49,612 nt of DNA, taken from assembly GCA_009786985.1 (NCBI GenBank), contig WRGW01000109.1:1-49612 (forward strand). The letters are read 5' to 3'. Of this stretch, positions 41,646-49,612 are shown piece after piece (the stretch's first letter is position 1; each line of letters opens with the position of its first letter). This stretch comes from Oscillospiraceae bacterium (GTDB lineage: Bacteria > Bacillota > Clostridia > Oscillospirales > Ruminococcaceae). A program made the position numbers and the translations under genes. Below the pieces are notes generated by a model. It did not search any database, was not told the DNA's origin, and saw only the letters and a list, made by a program, of their open reading frames with translations.

Positions 41646-42443
41646 TCAGATATTTGTATACACAATTCGAGCAACACCACTTAAATCTTTGCGAACTTTC
41701 GAGGACATTCCTATTTCTTTGAGTATTTGCACGACGTTTTCTGCCTGATTATCGCCTACTTCACAAGCGAATAAGCGTGTCTTTTTTATAATATCACTCC
41801 ATTTTGCAAAGAATCGGTGATAAAAATTAAGTCCGTCTTCACTACCACCATATAATGCTGATTCAGGCTCGTGTGTGACTTCTTTTTGCAATGTCAACAT
41901 TTCGTTTTTTGTCAGGTATGGCGGATTGATTAGTATACAATCAGCTTTTTGATTGAACTGCATTTCCAAAACATCTGCTTGTATTGCTTGTATTTGGTTT
42001 TCTAAGCCGTTTAGTTGGATATTAGCTTTTAGATACTGGAATGCCTGTGGTGATTTTTCGACTGAAATCACGTTACAACCAAGCGCTTTAATTTTCTCCA
42101 TTTCATGGGCAATTGCGATTCCGACACAGCCCGAACCCGCACACAAGTCTAATACTGTATACTTTTCGGAATAAGGCGTGAGTGCTTCTTTCGCTAAATC
42201 CACAAGCAGTTCGGTTTCAGGGCGTGGAATTAAAACGCCCTCTCCTACTTTGATGGGATAGCCATAAAACTCCCACTCACCGAGTAGGTATTGTAGAGGT
42301 TCGCCACTCGCACGCCTATTAGCGAGTTTCAGCAAATCGCCCTTACCGTATTCGCAAATCCAGCGTGCTTCTTGTGTAGCGTTTTCGATTCCTGCATTTG
42401 TTAAGATTTCTTGGATTTTTTCGTTTTTTCGAATAAATTCCAT
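41646..42443 (-). CDS. prmC: release factor glutamine methyltransferase
   Basis: SAM-dependent N5-glutamine methyltransferase that modifies the GGQ motif of RF1 and RF2; 265 residues. N-terminal helical domain with RRASGEPLQYLLGEWEFYG, then VLIPRPETELLVD, the SAM-binding VLDLCAGSGCVGIAIA, and the catalytic NPPY in DCILINPPYLTKNE. GGGGGT lies about 10 bases upstream of the ATG. The usual partner prfA is not adjacent. It is separated from the phosphatase gene by a strong terminator, so its promoter must lie in that short gap or it relies on read-through. Confidence 0.95.
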   Translation of the reverse strand: MEFIRKNEKIQEILTNAGIENATQEARWICEYGKGDLLKLANRRASGEPLQYLLGEWEFYGYPIKVGEGVLIPRPETELLVDLAKEALTPYSEKYTVLDLCAGSGCVGIAIAHEMEKIKALGCNVISVEKSPQAFQYLKANIQLNGLENQIQAIQADVLEMQFNQKADCILINPPYLTKNEMLTLQKEVTHEPESALYGGSEDGLNFYHRFFAKWSDIIKKTRLFACEVGDNQAENVVQILKEIGMSSKVRKDLSGVARIVYTNI

Positions 42444-42459
42444 ATATATTTATACCCCC

Positions 42460-42497
42460 AAAAACCCCTGCAAACAACGCCAAGCTGTTTGCAGGGG
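42460..42497 (-). terminator. terminator of the alkaline phosphatase gene
   Basis: Minus strand: CCCCTGCAAACA, 9-nt loop, TGTTTGCAGGGG, then TTTTTGGGGG. Perfect 12-bp GC-rich stem plus T tract. Confidence 0.92.
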
Positions 42498-42529
42498 GGT
42501 AATATATCAGTTTGTGTATTTAGAGCCTT

Positions 42530-44074
42530 TTAGTCTAACCGAACATTTAATATTTCAGCGAACTTAAAGAATACTTCTGTGTTGTCATAAACACCAGTAA
42601 AAATGTTAGAGCCTATACCTTTTGCGAAGATTGGCACATGTTCGCCTGTGTGCATCGAAGAAGTCCACCCGAATCCTGCTTTTGTGTTTAGAATTCTTAC
42701 TGTTTCAGTCGCAAACGGGGTTAGTAGCATACTATAAATTGCTTGTTGTTCTTCGGTAAATTCTAAGAACGACGTTCCAGATACCGTTAAGTCAAAAGCG
42801 GCTTCGAGTGCGTTCAGTTCCCTTGCAGTGAGCTGCATAATCGGGTCTATTCCCGCAGGTGGTACGTCTACCGTTAATCCAAAATACGTTTGGATTAGTT
42901 GTAACCCCTCTTCAAAAGTGACATCTTCGTTACCCACAAAATCAGAGCGAATCATGGCATTTAATGCACGTGCTGAAATTTGTTGATAGTCAAGCACATG
43001 AATGTTCGTTTCAAAATAAATTCCATCTGCTCCGAGTGGTGCGGTAGAATTTAAGGCGTTGTTCCCGATTGAAAATCCGCCAGTTTCGTGGTCGCTCGTA
43101 ACTACGATTAACGTGTCATTTGGATGTTGTGCATAAAAATCCAGTGCTACATCAATTGCTTCAATCATAGCGATTGTTTCGTAAATAGTGGCTTTTGCAT
43201 CGTTTTCGTGAGCCGTATGGTCGATTTTACCAGCTTCAACCATTAAGAAAAAACCATCGTCATTGTTTTCTGTGAGGACGTTGATTGCCATTGAGGTGAA
43301 ATTCGCAATTGAAAAACAAGTGCTATCTCTATCAATTACATGATACAATCCTTGGCTGCTATCCAACCTTGGATTTGTTGCGATTACACGTTCATTACCG
43401 TCAGCACTTTGCGTGAGAGCGTTTAGGGCATCACTCGTGTTAATATGAGCGAAACCAAGTTCGCCAGCTATTTCAAAGATGTTGTCTTCGTCACCTTCGC
43501 GCCCAGCATAATGCTCGAATCCGCCACCACCCAAGAAATGAAATCCACTTGTTACACTTTCATAAGCTATGCCGTAAGTTGCAAAACGGTCATCTTGATT
43601 GGCAAAAAATGAAGCAGGGGTTGCGTGATTTAGCTGAACATCAGCGATAATTCCAATTCGATACTGATGTTGTTCGTAAAGCAAATCTGCTATTGAAGGT
43701 ACTGGATTTCTGTTGCGGTCTACTCCAACCCAGCTGGTATAAGTTTTGACACCAGAAGCAAGGGCAGTTCCAGCTGATGCTGAGTCTGTGATAAACGAAC
43801 CCGCATCATAAGTAGCGATAAGCCCTACCGAAGGAAATTCCATAAAATTAAGTTTTTCGCTCCTAATTTCGCCTCTATGTTCTTTTTGTCCTAAATAAAA
43901 TGATGTTGCAGTCATGTGAGATACACCAAATCCGTCACCGATGATAAAAAATACGTACTTCGGGCTATTGTTGGCATCCGTACTGGTGCTTTCGCAAGCT
44001 GTAAATGATATCAATACCGAAACCGAGATAAAGTAAATTGCTAATAGTGCTACTGTTGTTTTCCATTTTTTCAT
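42530..44074 (-). CDS. alkaline phosphatase (PhoA family) lipoprotein
   Basis: Extracytoplasmic phosphomonoesterase, 514 residues, that releases phosphate from organic esters. Lipoprotein signal: MKKWKTTVALLAIYFISVSV, lipobox ISFTAC with Cys27, the same ISFTAC as the BMP lipoprotein. Catalytic centre: FFIIGDGFGVSH (first metal Asp), SFITDSASAGTALASGVKT with nucleophile Ser98, NHATPASFFANQ, EAGKIDHTAHENDA (Asp/His ligands), TSDHETGGFSIG and SSMHTGEHVPIFAKG. A spacer domain rich in Asp/Glu (near residues 375-440) interrupts the last ligands, as in other clostridial family members. ATG at 44074 follows AAAGGAGTTGAATAGT; the track's start is an upstream TTG. No pho box was recognised. Confidence 0.94.
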   Translation of the reverse strand: MKKWKTTVALLAIYFISVSVLISFTACESTSTDANNSPKYVFFIIGDGFGVSHMTATSFYLGQKEHRGEIRSEKLNFMEFPSVGLIATYDAGSFITDSASAGTALASGVKTYTSWVGVDRNRNPVPSIADLLYEQHQYRIGIIADVQLNHATPASFFANQDDRFATYGIAYESVTSGFHFLGGGGFEHYAGREGDEDNIFEIAGELGFAHINTSDALNALTQSADGNERVIATNPRLDSSQGLYHVIDRDSTCFSIANFTSMAINVLTENNDDGFFLMVEAGKIDHTAHENDAKATIYETIAMIEAIDVALDFYAQHPNDTLIVVTSDHETGGFSIGNNALNSTAPLGADGIYFETNIHVLDYQQISARALNAMIRSDFVGNEDVTFEEGLQLIQTYFGLTVDVPPAGIDPIMQLTARELNALEAAFDLTVSGTSFLEFTEEQQAIYSMLLTPFATETVRILNTKAGFGWTSSMHTGEHVPIFAKGIGSNIFTGVYDNTEVFFKFAEILNVRLD

Positions 44075-44160
44075 ACTATTCAACTCCTTTGATGGACATT
44101 TTCATAATGATGTCCATTTGTTATAATTGTTCAGTTTGATTGCTCTTTGTGAGCTTCGCC

Positions 44161-44180
44161 CTGCGGTGTTACCGAACATT
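44161..44180. repeat. 20-bp repeat shared with the tRNA leader
   Basis: CTGCGGTGTTACCGAACATT is the exact reverse complement of 39133-39152. The rest of the gap between the phosphatase and the ABC transporter is AT-rich, and I see no convincing promoter in it. Confidence 0.6.
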
Positions 44181-44286
44181 TCACCTCTCTTTAGGTATGA
44201 ATACAGTATAACAAATCAAAGTAAAATCAAAAAGTAGTTTGGTGTAAAACATCTGTAAATTTTTTAGATGTTGCGTTTTCACAAAT

Positions 44287-46143
44287 TCATGCAATAGCGG
44301 TAACCTGTTGTTGTGCGGTATATAAAGCGTAATAATCGCCCCGTTTTTCTATGAGTTCGTCATGAGTTCCAGCTTCGGTAATGCCTTGATTGCTGACGTA
44401 CATAATTTTATCACATTCACGAATAGTCGATAGTCTATGAGCGATTATAAACGATGTTCTGCCTTTTAACAGATAGTTTAGGCTTTTTTGCATATTACGT
44501 TCAGTTTTAGCGTCGATTGAGCTGGTTGCTTCGTCGAGAACTAAAATTCGTGGGTCTGCTAGAATTGTTCTGGCGAATGCTATTAGCTGCTTTTGACCTG
44601 CCGATAATCCTGCACCACGCTCTTTGATTACAGTGTCGTATCCATGTTCTAAGTCACGAATAAACTCATCAATTCCGACTATTTTGCAAGCTGTGTAGAC
44701 CTCTTCATCAGTAGCATCACGCTTGCCGTATTTGATGTTGAACATAACAGTTCCAGAAAAAATAAAACTATCTTGCAACATAATTCCCATCTGTTTTCGC
44801 AAAGATGGAATTTTTACATCAGAGATATTAGTTCCGTCAATCAAAATTTCACCTTCATTTATGTCATAGAACCTTGAGATTAAATTTACAATTGTAGTTT
44901 TACCAGCACCAGTAGGTCCTACTAATGCAACACTTTCCCCTGGTTTGATTGTGAATGAAAGGTTTTGTAAGATATTTTCGCTTTTGTTAGTTTCGTATGA
45001 AAAAGTAACATTTTTAAATTGAACTTCGCCTTTAATTTGTGGCAATTCAACTGCATCTGGTTTGTCGGTGATTTTTAGAGGCTCGTCTAACACCTCAAAC
45101 ACACGTTCGAGATAAGCTACTGCGGTTATGAACGTGTTCATAAGGTTTGATAGGTTGATGAGCGGTTGCCAGAATCGCCATGAATATTGGCTCATCGCCG
45201 CAACTGTTCCTAGAGTGGCTGCACCAGTCACTCCGCTTCCTACCACGAATACAAGACCTACTATAAAGATTGCACCACGGACTAAGTTTGCGACATTGTC
45301 GATTACTGGCCAAACGAGTAGAGAATAAGTAACAGCCTTCATCCAGTCTTTCTTATACGATTTAGAAAGTTTGTCGAAAGTTTCGGCGTTTTCATCTTCA
45401 CGTGAGAACATCTGTGTGATTTTTACGCCTACTATGCTTTCATGTAGATATGCGTTCATATTAGAAGTCTTATTAGAAACACCTTGCCATGCTTTTCGTT
45501 GGCGGCTTTTCAAGAATAGCAGGAATCCTACAAATAGCGGAAGCCCACCTAAAATCACCAACGCCAGCTGCCATGACACAAAGAACATAATCACCGCTAT
45601 GAACAAAAGGTTTAGCATTTCCATGACAAAATTTATAATCCCGTTAGTCATAAGCTCCGACACTGAATTAATGTGATTGACGAGTCGCACCAAGATTTTT
45701 CCATGAGGGCGAGTGTCATAATACTCAAACGAGAGATTTTGTAGATGTGCGAACAAATCTTCACGAATATCGTGGATAATATCCTGCCCGACTTTGGTCA
45801 TAACAATCGAGCGACGTTGTGCGAAGAAAACTCCAGTCAAAGTAGCGAGGAGCATTCCACCTGCTAATTTGAACAATAATGGAACATCGCCGTTCGGAAT
45901 AGCGTTATCGATTGCATTTAGTGCAAGCAAAGGTCCTGCTAATCCTGCTAAAATCGAAATCAAGCTCAGGAAAATCCCGAACGCAATCCGCCCCTTGTAT
46001 CGAGAGGCGTAAACTAATGCTCGCTTAAAATGGCGTATATCGAAAGGTGATTCCAGCTCCTCATCTATATCGAACTTGTTCCTTAGTGGTGGAGTGGAAT
46101 CGCGGTTATTATCTTTTTCACGGTTAAGATTTTTTATGGACAT
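44287..46143 (-). CDS. ABC transporter, fused permease-ATPase (exporter half)
   Basis: A 618-residue type IV (MsbA/LmrA-like) half-exporter. After a charged N-terminal tail, residues about 50-340 hold six transmembrane segments (ALVYASRYKGRIAFGIFLSLISIL, NFVMEMLNLLFIAVIMFFVSWQLALVILGGLP). The nucleotide-binding domain follows: VALVGPTGAGKTTIVNLISR (Walker A), Q-loop MLQDSFIFSGTVMFNI, signature LSAGQKQLIAFARTIL, Walker B ILVLDEATSSID, and IIAHRLSTI (switch His). Such genes often come as heterodimeric pairs, but here it is alone, so a homodimer or an unlinked partner is expected. Substrate unknown (lipid, peptide or drug). ATG at 46143 follows GGAGTAATCAAATC. The promoter lies at 46249-46277 with a family A leader. 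Confidence 0.93.
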   Translation of the reverse strand: MSIKNLNREKDNNRDSTPPLRNKFDIDEELESPFDIRHFKRALVYASRYKGRIAFGIFLSLISILAGLAGPLLALNAIDNAIPNGDVPLLFKLAGGMLLATLTGVFFAQRRSIVMTKVGQDIIHDIREDLFAHLQNLSFEYYDTRPHGKILVRLVNHINSVSELMTNGIINFVMEMLNLLFIAVIMFFVSWQLALVILGGLPLFVGFLLFLKSRQRKAWQGVSNKTSNMNAYLHESIVGVKITQMFSREDENAETFDKLSKSYKKDWMKAVTYSLLVWPVIDNVANLVRGAIFIVGLVFVVGSGVTGAATLGTVAAMSQYSWRFWQPLINLSNLMNTFITAVAYLERVFEVLDEPLKITDKPDAVELPQIKGEVQFKNVTFSYETNKSENILQNLSFTIKPGESVALVGPTGAGKTTIVNLISRFYDINEGEILIDGTNISDVKIPSLRKQMGIMLQDSFIFSGTVMFNIKYGKRDATDEEVYTACKIVGIDEFIRDLEHGYDTVIKERGAGLSAGQKQLIAFARTILADPRILVLDEATSSIDAKTERNMQKSLNYLLKGRTSFIIAHRLSTIRECDKIMYVSNQGITEAGTHDELIEKRGDYYALYTAQQQVTAIA

Positions 46144-46195
46144 GATTGATTTGATTACTCCTAATTTAGTTATATAGTACAATATGTATGTGGTC

Positions 46196-46248
46196 TATCT
46201 CGTTAAGCTTCGGGGAAGCCAAGCTCCCCCTTGAACTCTTGTTTTGCT
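46196..46248. repeat. family A repeat in the ABC transporter leader
   Basis: Minus strand: AGCAAAACAAGAGTTC, AAGGGGGAGCTTGGCTTCCCC, GAAGCTTAACGAGATAGAC. It starts at the predicted transcription start and shares the promoter-proximal 25 bp with 38.42-38.44 kb. Confidence 0.65.
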
Positions 46249-46277
46249 ATTATATCATAAAAATGTTTGTAAGTCAA
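46249..46277 (-). promoter_or_regulatory. promoter of the ABC transporter
   Basis: TTGACT (46277-46272), 17-bp spacer, TATAAT (46254-46249), extended -10, minus strand. Confidence 0.85.
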
Positions 46278-46453
46278 GCAAAACAAAAAGAGTCAAGCAT
46301 TTTCGCAAAATATTCAAAAATTGCTTGATGTTTTGGAATTTTCGTCAAATTACACAAAGCATAAAACCGCATTTTTACAAGCGATTTGGTGAAAGTGTTC
46401 AAAAAAAAGCCAAATATGCCAAATTTTTTGTAGAATATTTTTATCCAAAACAC

Positions 46454-46482
46454 TTGACAAGTTTTCAGCTACATGATACAAT
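46454..46482 (+). promoter_or_regulatory. promoter of the cysteine-rich surface protein
   Basis: TTGACA (46454-46459), 17-bp spacer, TACAAT (46477-46482), extended -10. It implies an AT-rich leader of about 255 nt to 46743, in which I see only a weak GAGTA...TACTC hairpin. The sequence between the two divergent promoters (46290-46450) is AT-rich with one TCAAGCA/TGCTTGA dyad. Confidence 0.75.
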
Positions 46483-46743
46483 ATACAGTAATCTGTTGCT
46501 TTTGATTGTAATCTATTTACTTTCATGATTGATTCAGTGTGCTTTGCTTATTTGTTTAATAGTATGTTAAGGTATAGCATTTTTTTAGTGTACCACATCG
46601 TGACAAAAGGACAAAAGCTTGTTGTATTGATTGTGTTGATTAAATTGGTTGAGTAAGTTCAAACTGTACTCAACGTTATTCCAATCAAATTTGATTGCAG
46701 AAGAAAACTAAAACAAATTGAAAACGAAAGAGAGGTTTTTTGA

Positions 46744-49612
46744 ATGAAACATTCAACAAAACAACGCATTCTTTCACTGCTCGTCTCCATCGCAATGGTA
46801 CTTACTTTTGTGCCTACGTTGATGATTACGACAGTGGCCGACCCTGATGCTTCCAACCCGAATTTTTGGAATTTCCGGGCTGAGTTAGACGACCCTGCTT
46901 GTGATGACCCTTGTGAAATCCCTGACCCTGCTTGTGAATTGACAGGTGGAACGCCTGATTCTTGCCCAGGTGATGATACTTGTGTCAATTATGATGCTGG
47001 GACTAGTTTTTGTGGCGACCCTGATGACTGTGACGGCGGTCCTTGCCCAGGTGATGATACTTGTCCAGATTTTACAGTTGGAACTGGTGCTTGTAATGAT
47101 GGCTGTGTAGCTGGCACACCTGGTACTTGGACTTGTGGTAATGCGGACGATTGTACTCAAGCTGACCCTTGTATGATTGAAGACCCTGATTGTGGCGAGC
47201 CTTGCACTATTACTGGTCTTGGTGATAATGTAGAGCTTGTTGTTATCAATACTGATAATGCAAATAACAGATATTTAACTCTTGAAGGTCTTGAAATTCC
47301 TGATAATTTCGCTGATGCTGATACCATCCAACTTGTTTTTGCACTTGATGGTTCGCAAGCGTCAACAAACCGTGGCGTGACGGTTTGGACTGATTTGATG
47401 GATGGAGCAACGATTGGTCTTGCTGCTGATGCAGACCAAGGCGATGCAATTTACGCTCAAAGCACTGGTGGTACATCTATTGTTGTTGAACTCCCGGTGA
47501 CAGCGTTAGTTGATGGTGCTGATGAAGCGACTGAAATCAACGTAGCTTTTAGCTATAACAATAACGCAAGTGGTTTTGATGCTAATGGAAGAGTGGGTGT
47601 TAGTCCGGTAAGACCGCTTCATGTTGCATTTATGAATTCGGCAATTAGTGCAACCCTTACTTTTGCTTTTGAATTCACGTGCGATAGCGACATCTGCTGT
47701 GTAGTGTGCTGTGATTATGACGGCATCGAGTGTACAGTTACAGCTTGTGAATGTTGCCTCGTTTGTGAAGAAACAATTTGCGAATGTTGTGCAATTTGCT
47801 TGATTCCATGTGCTGGTGATAACACTTCACTTTGCTATGAAGTATGTGAGTTTGACCGTGTTGGTGGAACAGTTGCTAATCCTCACCCGACTGCAGAACG
47901 TGGTGGTGGTAGCATAATCCATGGTTTCACTAATGCAAACGTTGTTAATGTTGACGAAGACCACCCTCACAGAGGAGGAGTCAGATTCAACATCAACGAA
48001 CTTGTGGCAGGTACTAATGTATGTGTATCTGATGTAGCAGGCTTTACTTTCGGTGCTACTGCTGATAATAGTGCTACTGATACTTTACAAATTGTACCTT
48101 TAATTCAAACACGTGATGCTGATGACGAGATTGTAACAGTAAACCCAGGTGTAACTTACTGCACATCGGGTTCACTTAATGTAGGTCGTATCTGGATGGG
48201 TCGTCCAGCTGGTTTTGGTGCTGGTACTGCATCAGCGTTTGGAACGTTCTTTAATGGAACGACTTTAGATGAAACTCCTGGATTTACTGAACCTGGTTCT
48301 AACGCAAATCACCCTGATGACCCTGCAACTTTTGTAAATGGTGCTGATGATTATCTTACAATTACATTCAGAGCTAACCAACCTCGGTATAACAGACATA
48401 AAGTTACTTCTTTAACGCTTCTTGATAGCGAAGGCGAAGAATTAGGTACAGTTGTATGGCGTTCTTCTGACAATTACGGTGGCTGGTCTGCATTCTTCTC
48501 ATCTGTAGATTGTGAAGTTTGTGATGACTGTGACTTCGGTTGTTTGGCTAATGATGTTGACCAACACTTCCGTTCAATCTGTGGCGATGGCACTTGTAAT
48601 TCTCCATGCTGTTCAGATTGTTCTGAGTGTCCTTCATGTGGAGATGGTGGTGACCTTGAAACTCGTGAAGTTACAGTAATATACCCAACGTGTTCACAAT
48701 ATGGTGTTGCAAACGTTGAATGTGCTTTCTGCTTTACTGTAACAACTGATGACGATGGTGATGATGTTACTGTTGTAATTCCTGCACTCGGTCCAAATGT
48801 TCCAGAATATCCTGGCGCTGAATGGACTACTGTAGCTCCTACTTGCTTAGAAGATGGTTACAGATGGGCACTTTGCCTCGGCTACAATGATAATGGCGAC
48901 TGTGACTGTTGTGTAGGTGATGCTACTAACGGCGGTAACGGAACTACTAACGGTGGTAACGGAACTACTAACGGTGGTAACGGAACTACTAATGGTGGTA
49001 ACGGAACTACTAACGGTGGTAACGGCGGAACTGACGCTGGTATAGCTCCAACTAATTCTCTAATCACTGACACTGATGACCTTGTAGAACTCGGTTATTA
49101 CTGGACTGTTGATACCTTCACTCAAGTTGAAGGCGAAGGAAGAAGAGACCTTCAATCTTACTTTGATGGTATAGTCCCAGTTGCTCACGAAATCGTAATT
49201 GCTGACGGTCGCTCAAGCGTTACCGCTGTAAGAGTTACTTGGGAAGTTCCAGCTACTGTGACTGACCCAGTTGTAGGTGTAAACTTTGTTACTAATGACA
49301 ATGTTAATGGCTGGGCACAAACTACAATGACTTACGATGCAATTGTTGACGATGCTGAATTTGTATTTGAAGTTGAAGTTGACGAATATCCAGTAATGGA
49401 ATTCTTCCAAATCATGCTTTACTCTGGCACTGCAGTAATGCCAACAGGTGTAACTGCACTTGTAGAACTTCTCGGCGATGACGATGATGCTAACGGTTCT
49501 AACGGCGGAACTGACAACGGTGGTAACGGAACTGACAACGGTGGTAACGGAACTACTAACGGTGGTAACGGAACTGACAACGGTGGTAACGGAACTACTA
49601 ACGGTGGTAACG
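46744..49612 (+). CDS. secreted cysteine-rich repeat protein, partial (runs off the window; absent from the ORF track)
   Basis: The frame opened by ATG at 46744 (after AGAGAGG) has no stop through the last base: 956 codons, 3' partial. The track lists only antisense shadows here. MKHSTKQRILSLLVSIAMVL... is a signal peptide, probably cut after TTVA. Residues ~45-160 are Asp/Cys-rich with imperfect repeats (CPGDDTC twice). A beta-rich domain follows (VELVVINTDN...TLTFAFEF). Next comes an extreme cysteine block (CDSDICCVVCCDYDGIECTV...). A second Gly/Asn/Thr-rich domain leads to another block (CEVCDDCDFGC, CCSDCSECPSCGDGG). Heptapeptide NGGNGTT repeats then separate a third domain, and the NGGNGTD/T array resumes at the window end. 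Probably a cell-surface or extracellular structural or adhesive protein. Function unknown; no sortase or S-layer motif is visible yet. Confidence 0.9.
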   Translation, partial: MKHSTKQRILSLLVSIAMVLTFVPTLMITTVADPDASNPNFWNFRAELDDPACDDPCEIPDPACELTGGTPDSCPGDDTCVNYDAGTSFCGDPDDCDGGPCPGDDTCPDFTVGTGACNDGCVAGTPGTWTCGNADDCTQADPCMIEDPDCGEPCTITGLGDNVELVVINTDNANNRYLTLEGLEIPDNFADADTIQLVFALDGSQASTNRGVTVWTDLMDGATIGLAADADQGDAIYAQSTGGTSIVVELPVTALVDGADEATEINVAFSYNNNASGFDANGRVGVSPVRPLHVAFMNSAISATLTFAFEFTCDSDICCVVCCDYDGIECTVTACECCLVCEETICECCAICLIPCAGDNTSLCYEVCEFDRVGGTVANPHPTAERGGGSIIHGFTNANVVNVDEDHPHRGGVRFNINELVAGTNVCVSDVAGFTFGATADNSATDTLQIVPLIQTRDADDEIVTVNPGVTYCTSGSLNVGRIWMGRPAGFGAGTASAFGTFFNGTTLDETPGFTEPGSNANHPDDPATFVNGADDYLTITFRANQPRYNRHKVTSLTLLDSEGEELGTVVWRSSDNYGGWSAFFSSVDCEVCDDCDFGCLANDVDQHFRSICGDGTCNSPCCSDCSECPSCGDGGDLETREVTVIYPTCSQYGVANVECAFCFTVTTDDDGDDVTVVIPALGPNVPEYPGAEWTTVAPTCLEDGYRWALCLGYNDNGDCDCCVGDATNGGNGTTNGGNGTTNGGNGTTNGGNGTTNGGNGGTDAGIAPTNSLITDTDDLVELGYYWTVDTFTQVEGEGRRDLQSYFDGIVPVAHEIVIADGRSSVTAVRVTWEVPATVTDPVVGVNFVTNDNVNGWAQTTMTYDAIVDDAEFVFEVEVDEYPVMEFFQIMLYSGTAVMPTGVTALVELLGDDDDANGSNGGTDNGGNGTDNGGNGTTNGGNGTDNGGNGTTNGGN
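48925..49029 (+). repeat. 21-bp tandem repeat array 1 (NGGNGTT linker)
   Basis: About five units of ACTAACGGTGGTAACGGAACT, encoding T-N-G-G-N-G-T. A few silent changes separate the units. It acts as a flexible low-complexity linker in the surface protein. Confidence 0.95.
49495..49612 (+). repeat. 21-bp tandem repeat array 2, open at window end
   Basis: Same 21-bp unit with an alternation of GGAACTGACAAC and GGAACTACTAAC (NGGNGTD and NGGNGTT). It continues past base 49612, so its length is unknown. Confidence 0.95.

Noticed and set aside
46659-49410. Minus-strand ORFs 46659-46988, 46885-47160, 47246-47476, 48882-49073 and 49213-49410
   Set aside because: Antisense shadows of the open plus-strand surface protein; composition is low-complexity Thr/Arg/Pro-type without Shine-Dalgarno sites.
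48925-49612. Regular short repeats at the window end as a possible CRISPR array
   Set aside because: Units are contiguous 21-bp tandem copies with no unique spacers and lie in frame inside a protein-coding gene (NGGNGT heptads).

Overview
The window looks like a chromosomal segment of an AT-rich, low-GC Gram-positive bacterium (Bacillota, probably class Clostridia). Evidence: a Rel/RelA-type (p)ppGpp enzyme, CD1247-like, YqeG-like and TmcAL/YlbM-like proteins, L32 with a Cys4 zinc ribbon, strong Shine-Dalgarno sequences and near-consensus extended -10 sigma-A promoters. I cannot name a genus. No insertion sequence, prophage, CRISPR array or plasmid function is visible.

Layout. 1-7.2 kb (minus strand): an autoregulated TetR repressor, recJ, rel with a hairpin-rich leader, and tmcAL. 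7.3-14 kb: ackA (+), a membrane-anchored beta-propeller protein (-), mntP (+), ispE and a BMP-family lipoprotein (-). 14-19.3 kb (+): pgi, a small P-loop protein, rpmF, a structured RNA candidate and pcrA. 19.4-26 kb (-): secA2-like, CD1247-like and efp in one operon, then pepP, an endonuclease IV homologue, yqeG and rpsU. The rpsU gene starts with TTG and is missing from the ORF track. 26-36.7 kb (-): aroC-aroA, aroB-tyrA-aroF, a two-gene RloA/RloB (AbiL-like) defence pair lodged between aroF and recR, then ybaB and dnaX. 36.7-38.2 kb: guaB. 38.4-41.5 kb: tRNA-Arg, a small RNA candidate, tRNA-Cys, tRNA-Asn, a frameshifted comM, and tRNA-Ser. 41.6-46.1 kb (-): prmC, an alkaline phosphatase lipoprotein and an ABC exporter. 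46.7 kb to the end (+): a secreted, extremely cysteine-rich repeat protein. It stays open past the window edge and is also missing from the ORF track.

The most unusual theme is a dense population of short interspersed palindromic elements of several families. They sit in nearly every larger intergenic gap, often inside 5' leaders or next to promoters. One palindrome of about 58 bp lies inside two protein-coding genes, ispE and pcrA, in opposite orientation relative to the reading frame, and both frames stay open. In pcrA it is part of an extra segment of about 50 residues that ordinary PcrA/UvrD proteins lack. This resembles the protein-coding palindromic elements described in Rickettsia.

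Other points: a two-copy intergenic element whose stem shows compensatory base changes; promoters whose spacers are duplicated along with neighbouring repeat sequence; and the defence pair fitted into a housekeeping operon with gaps of 11 to 24 bp.

Functionally the window is mostly housekeeping: DNA repair and replication (recJ, pcrA, recR, dnaX, endonuclease IV), stringent response, aromatic amino acid synthesis (DAHP synthase, DHQ synthase, EPSP synthase, chorismate synthase, prephenate dehydrogenase), translation (efp, rpmF, rpsU, prmC, tRNAs) and secretion (secA2-like). It ends at the start of a surface-protein gene.
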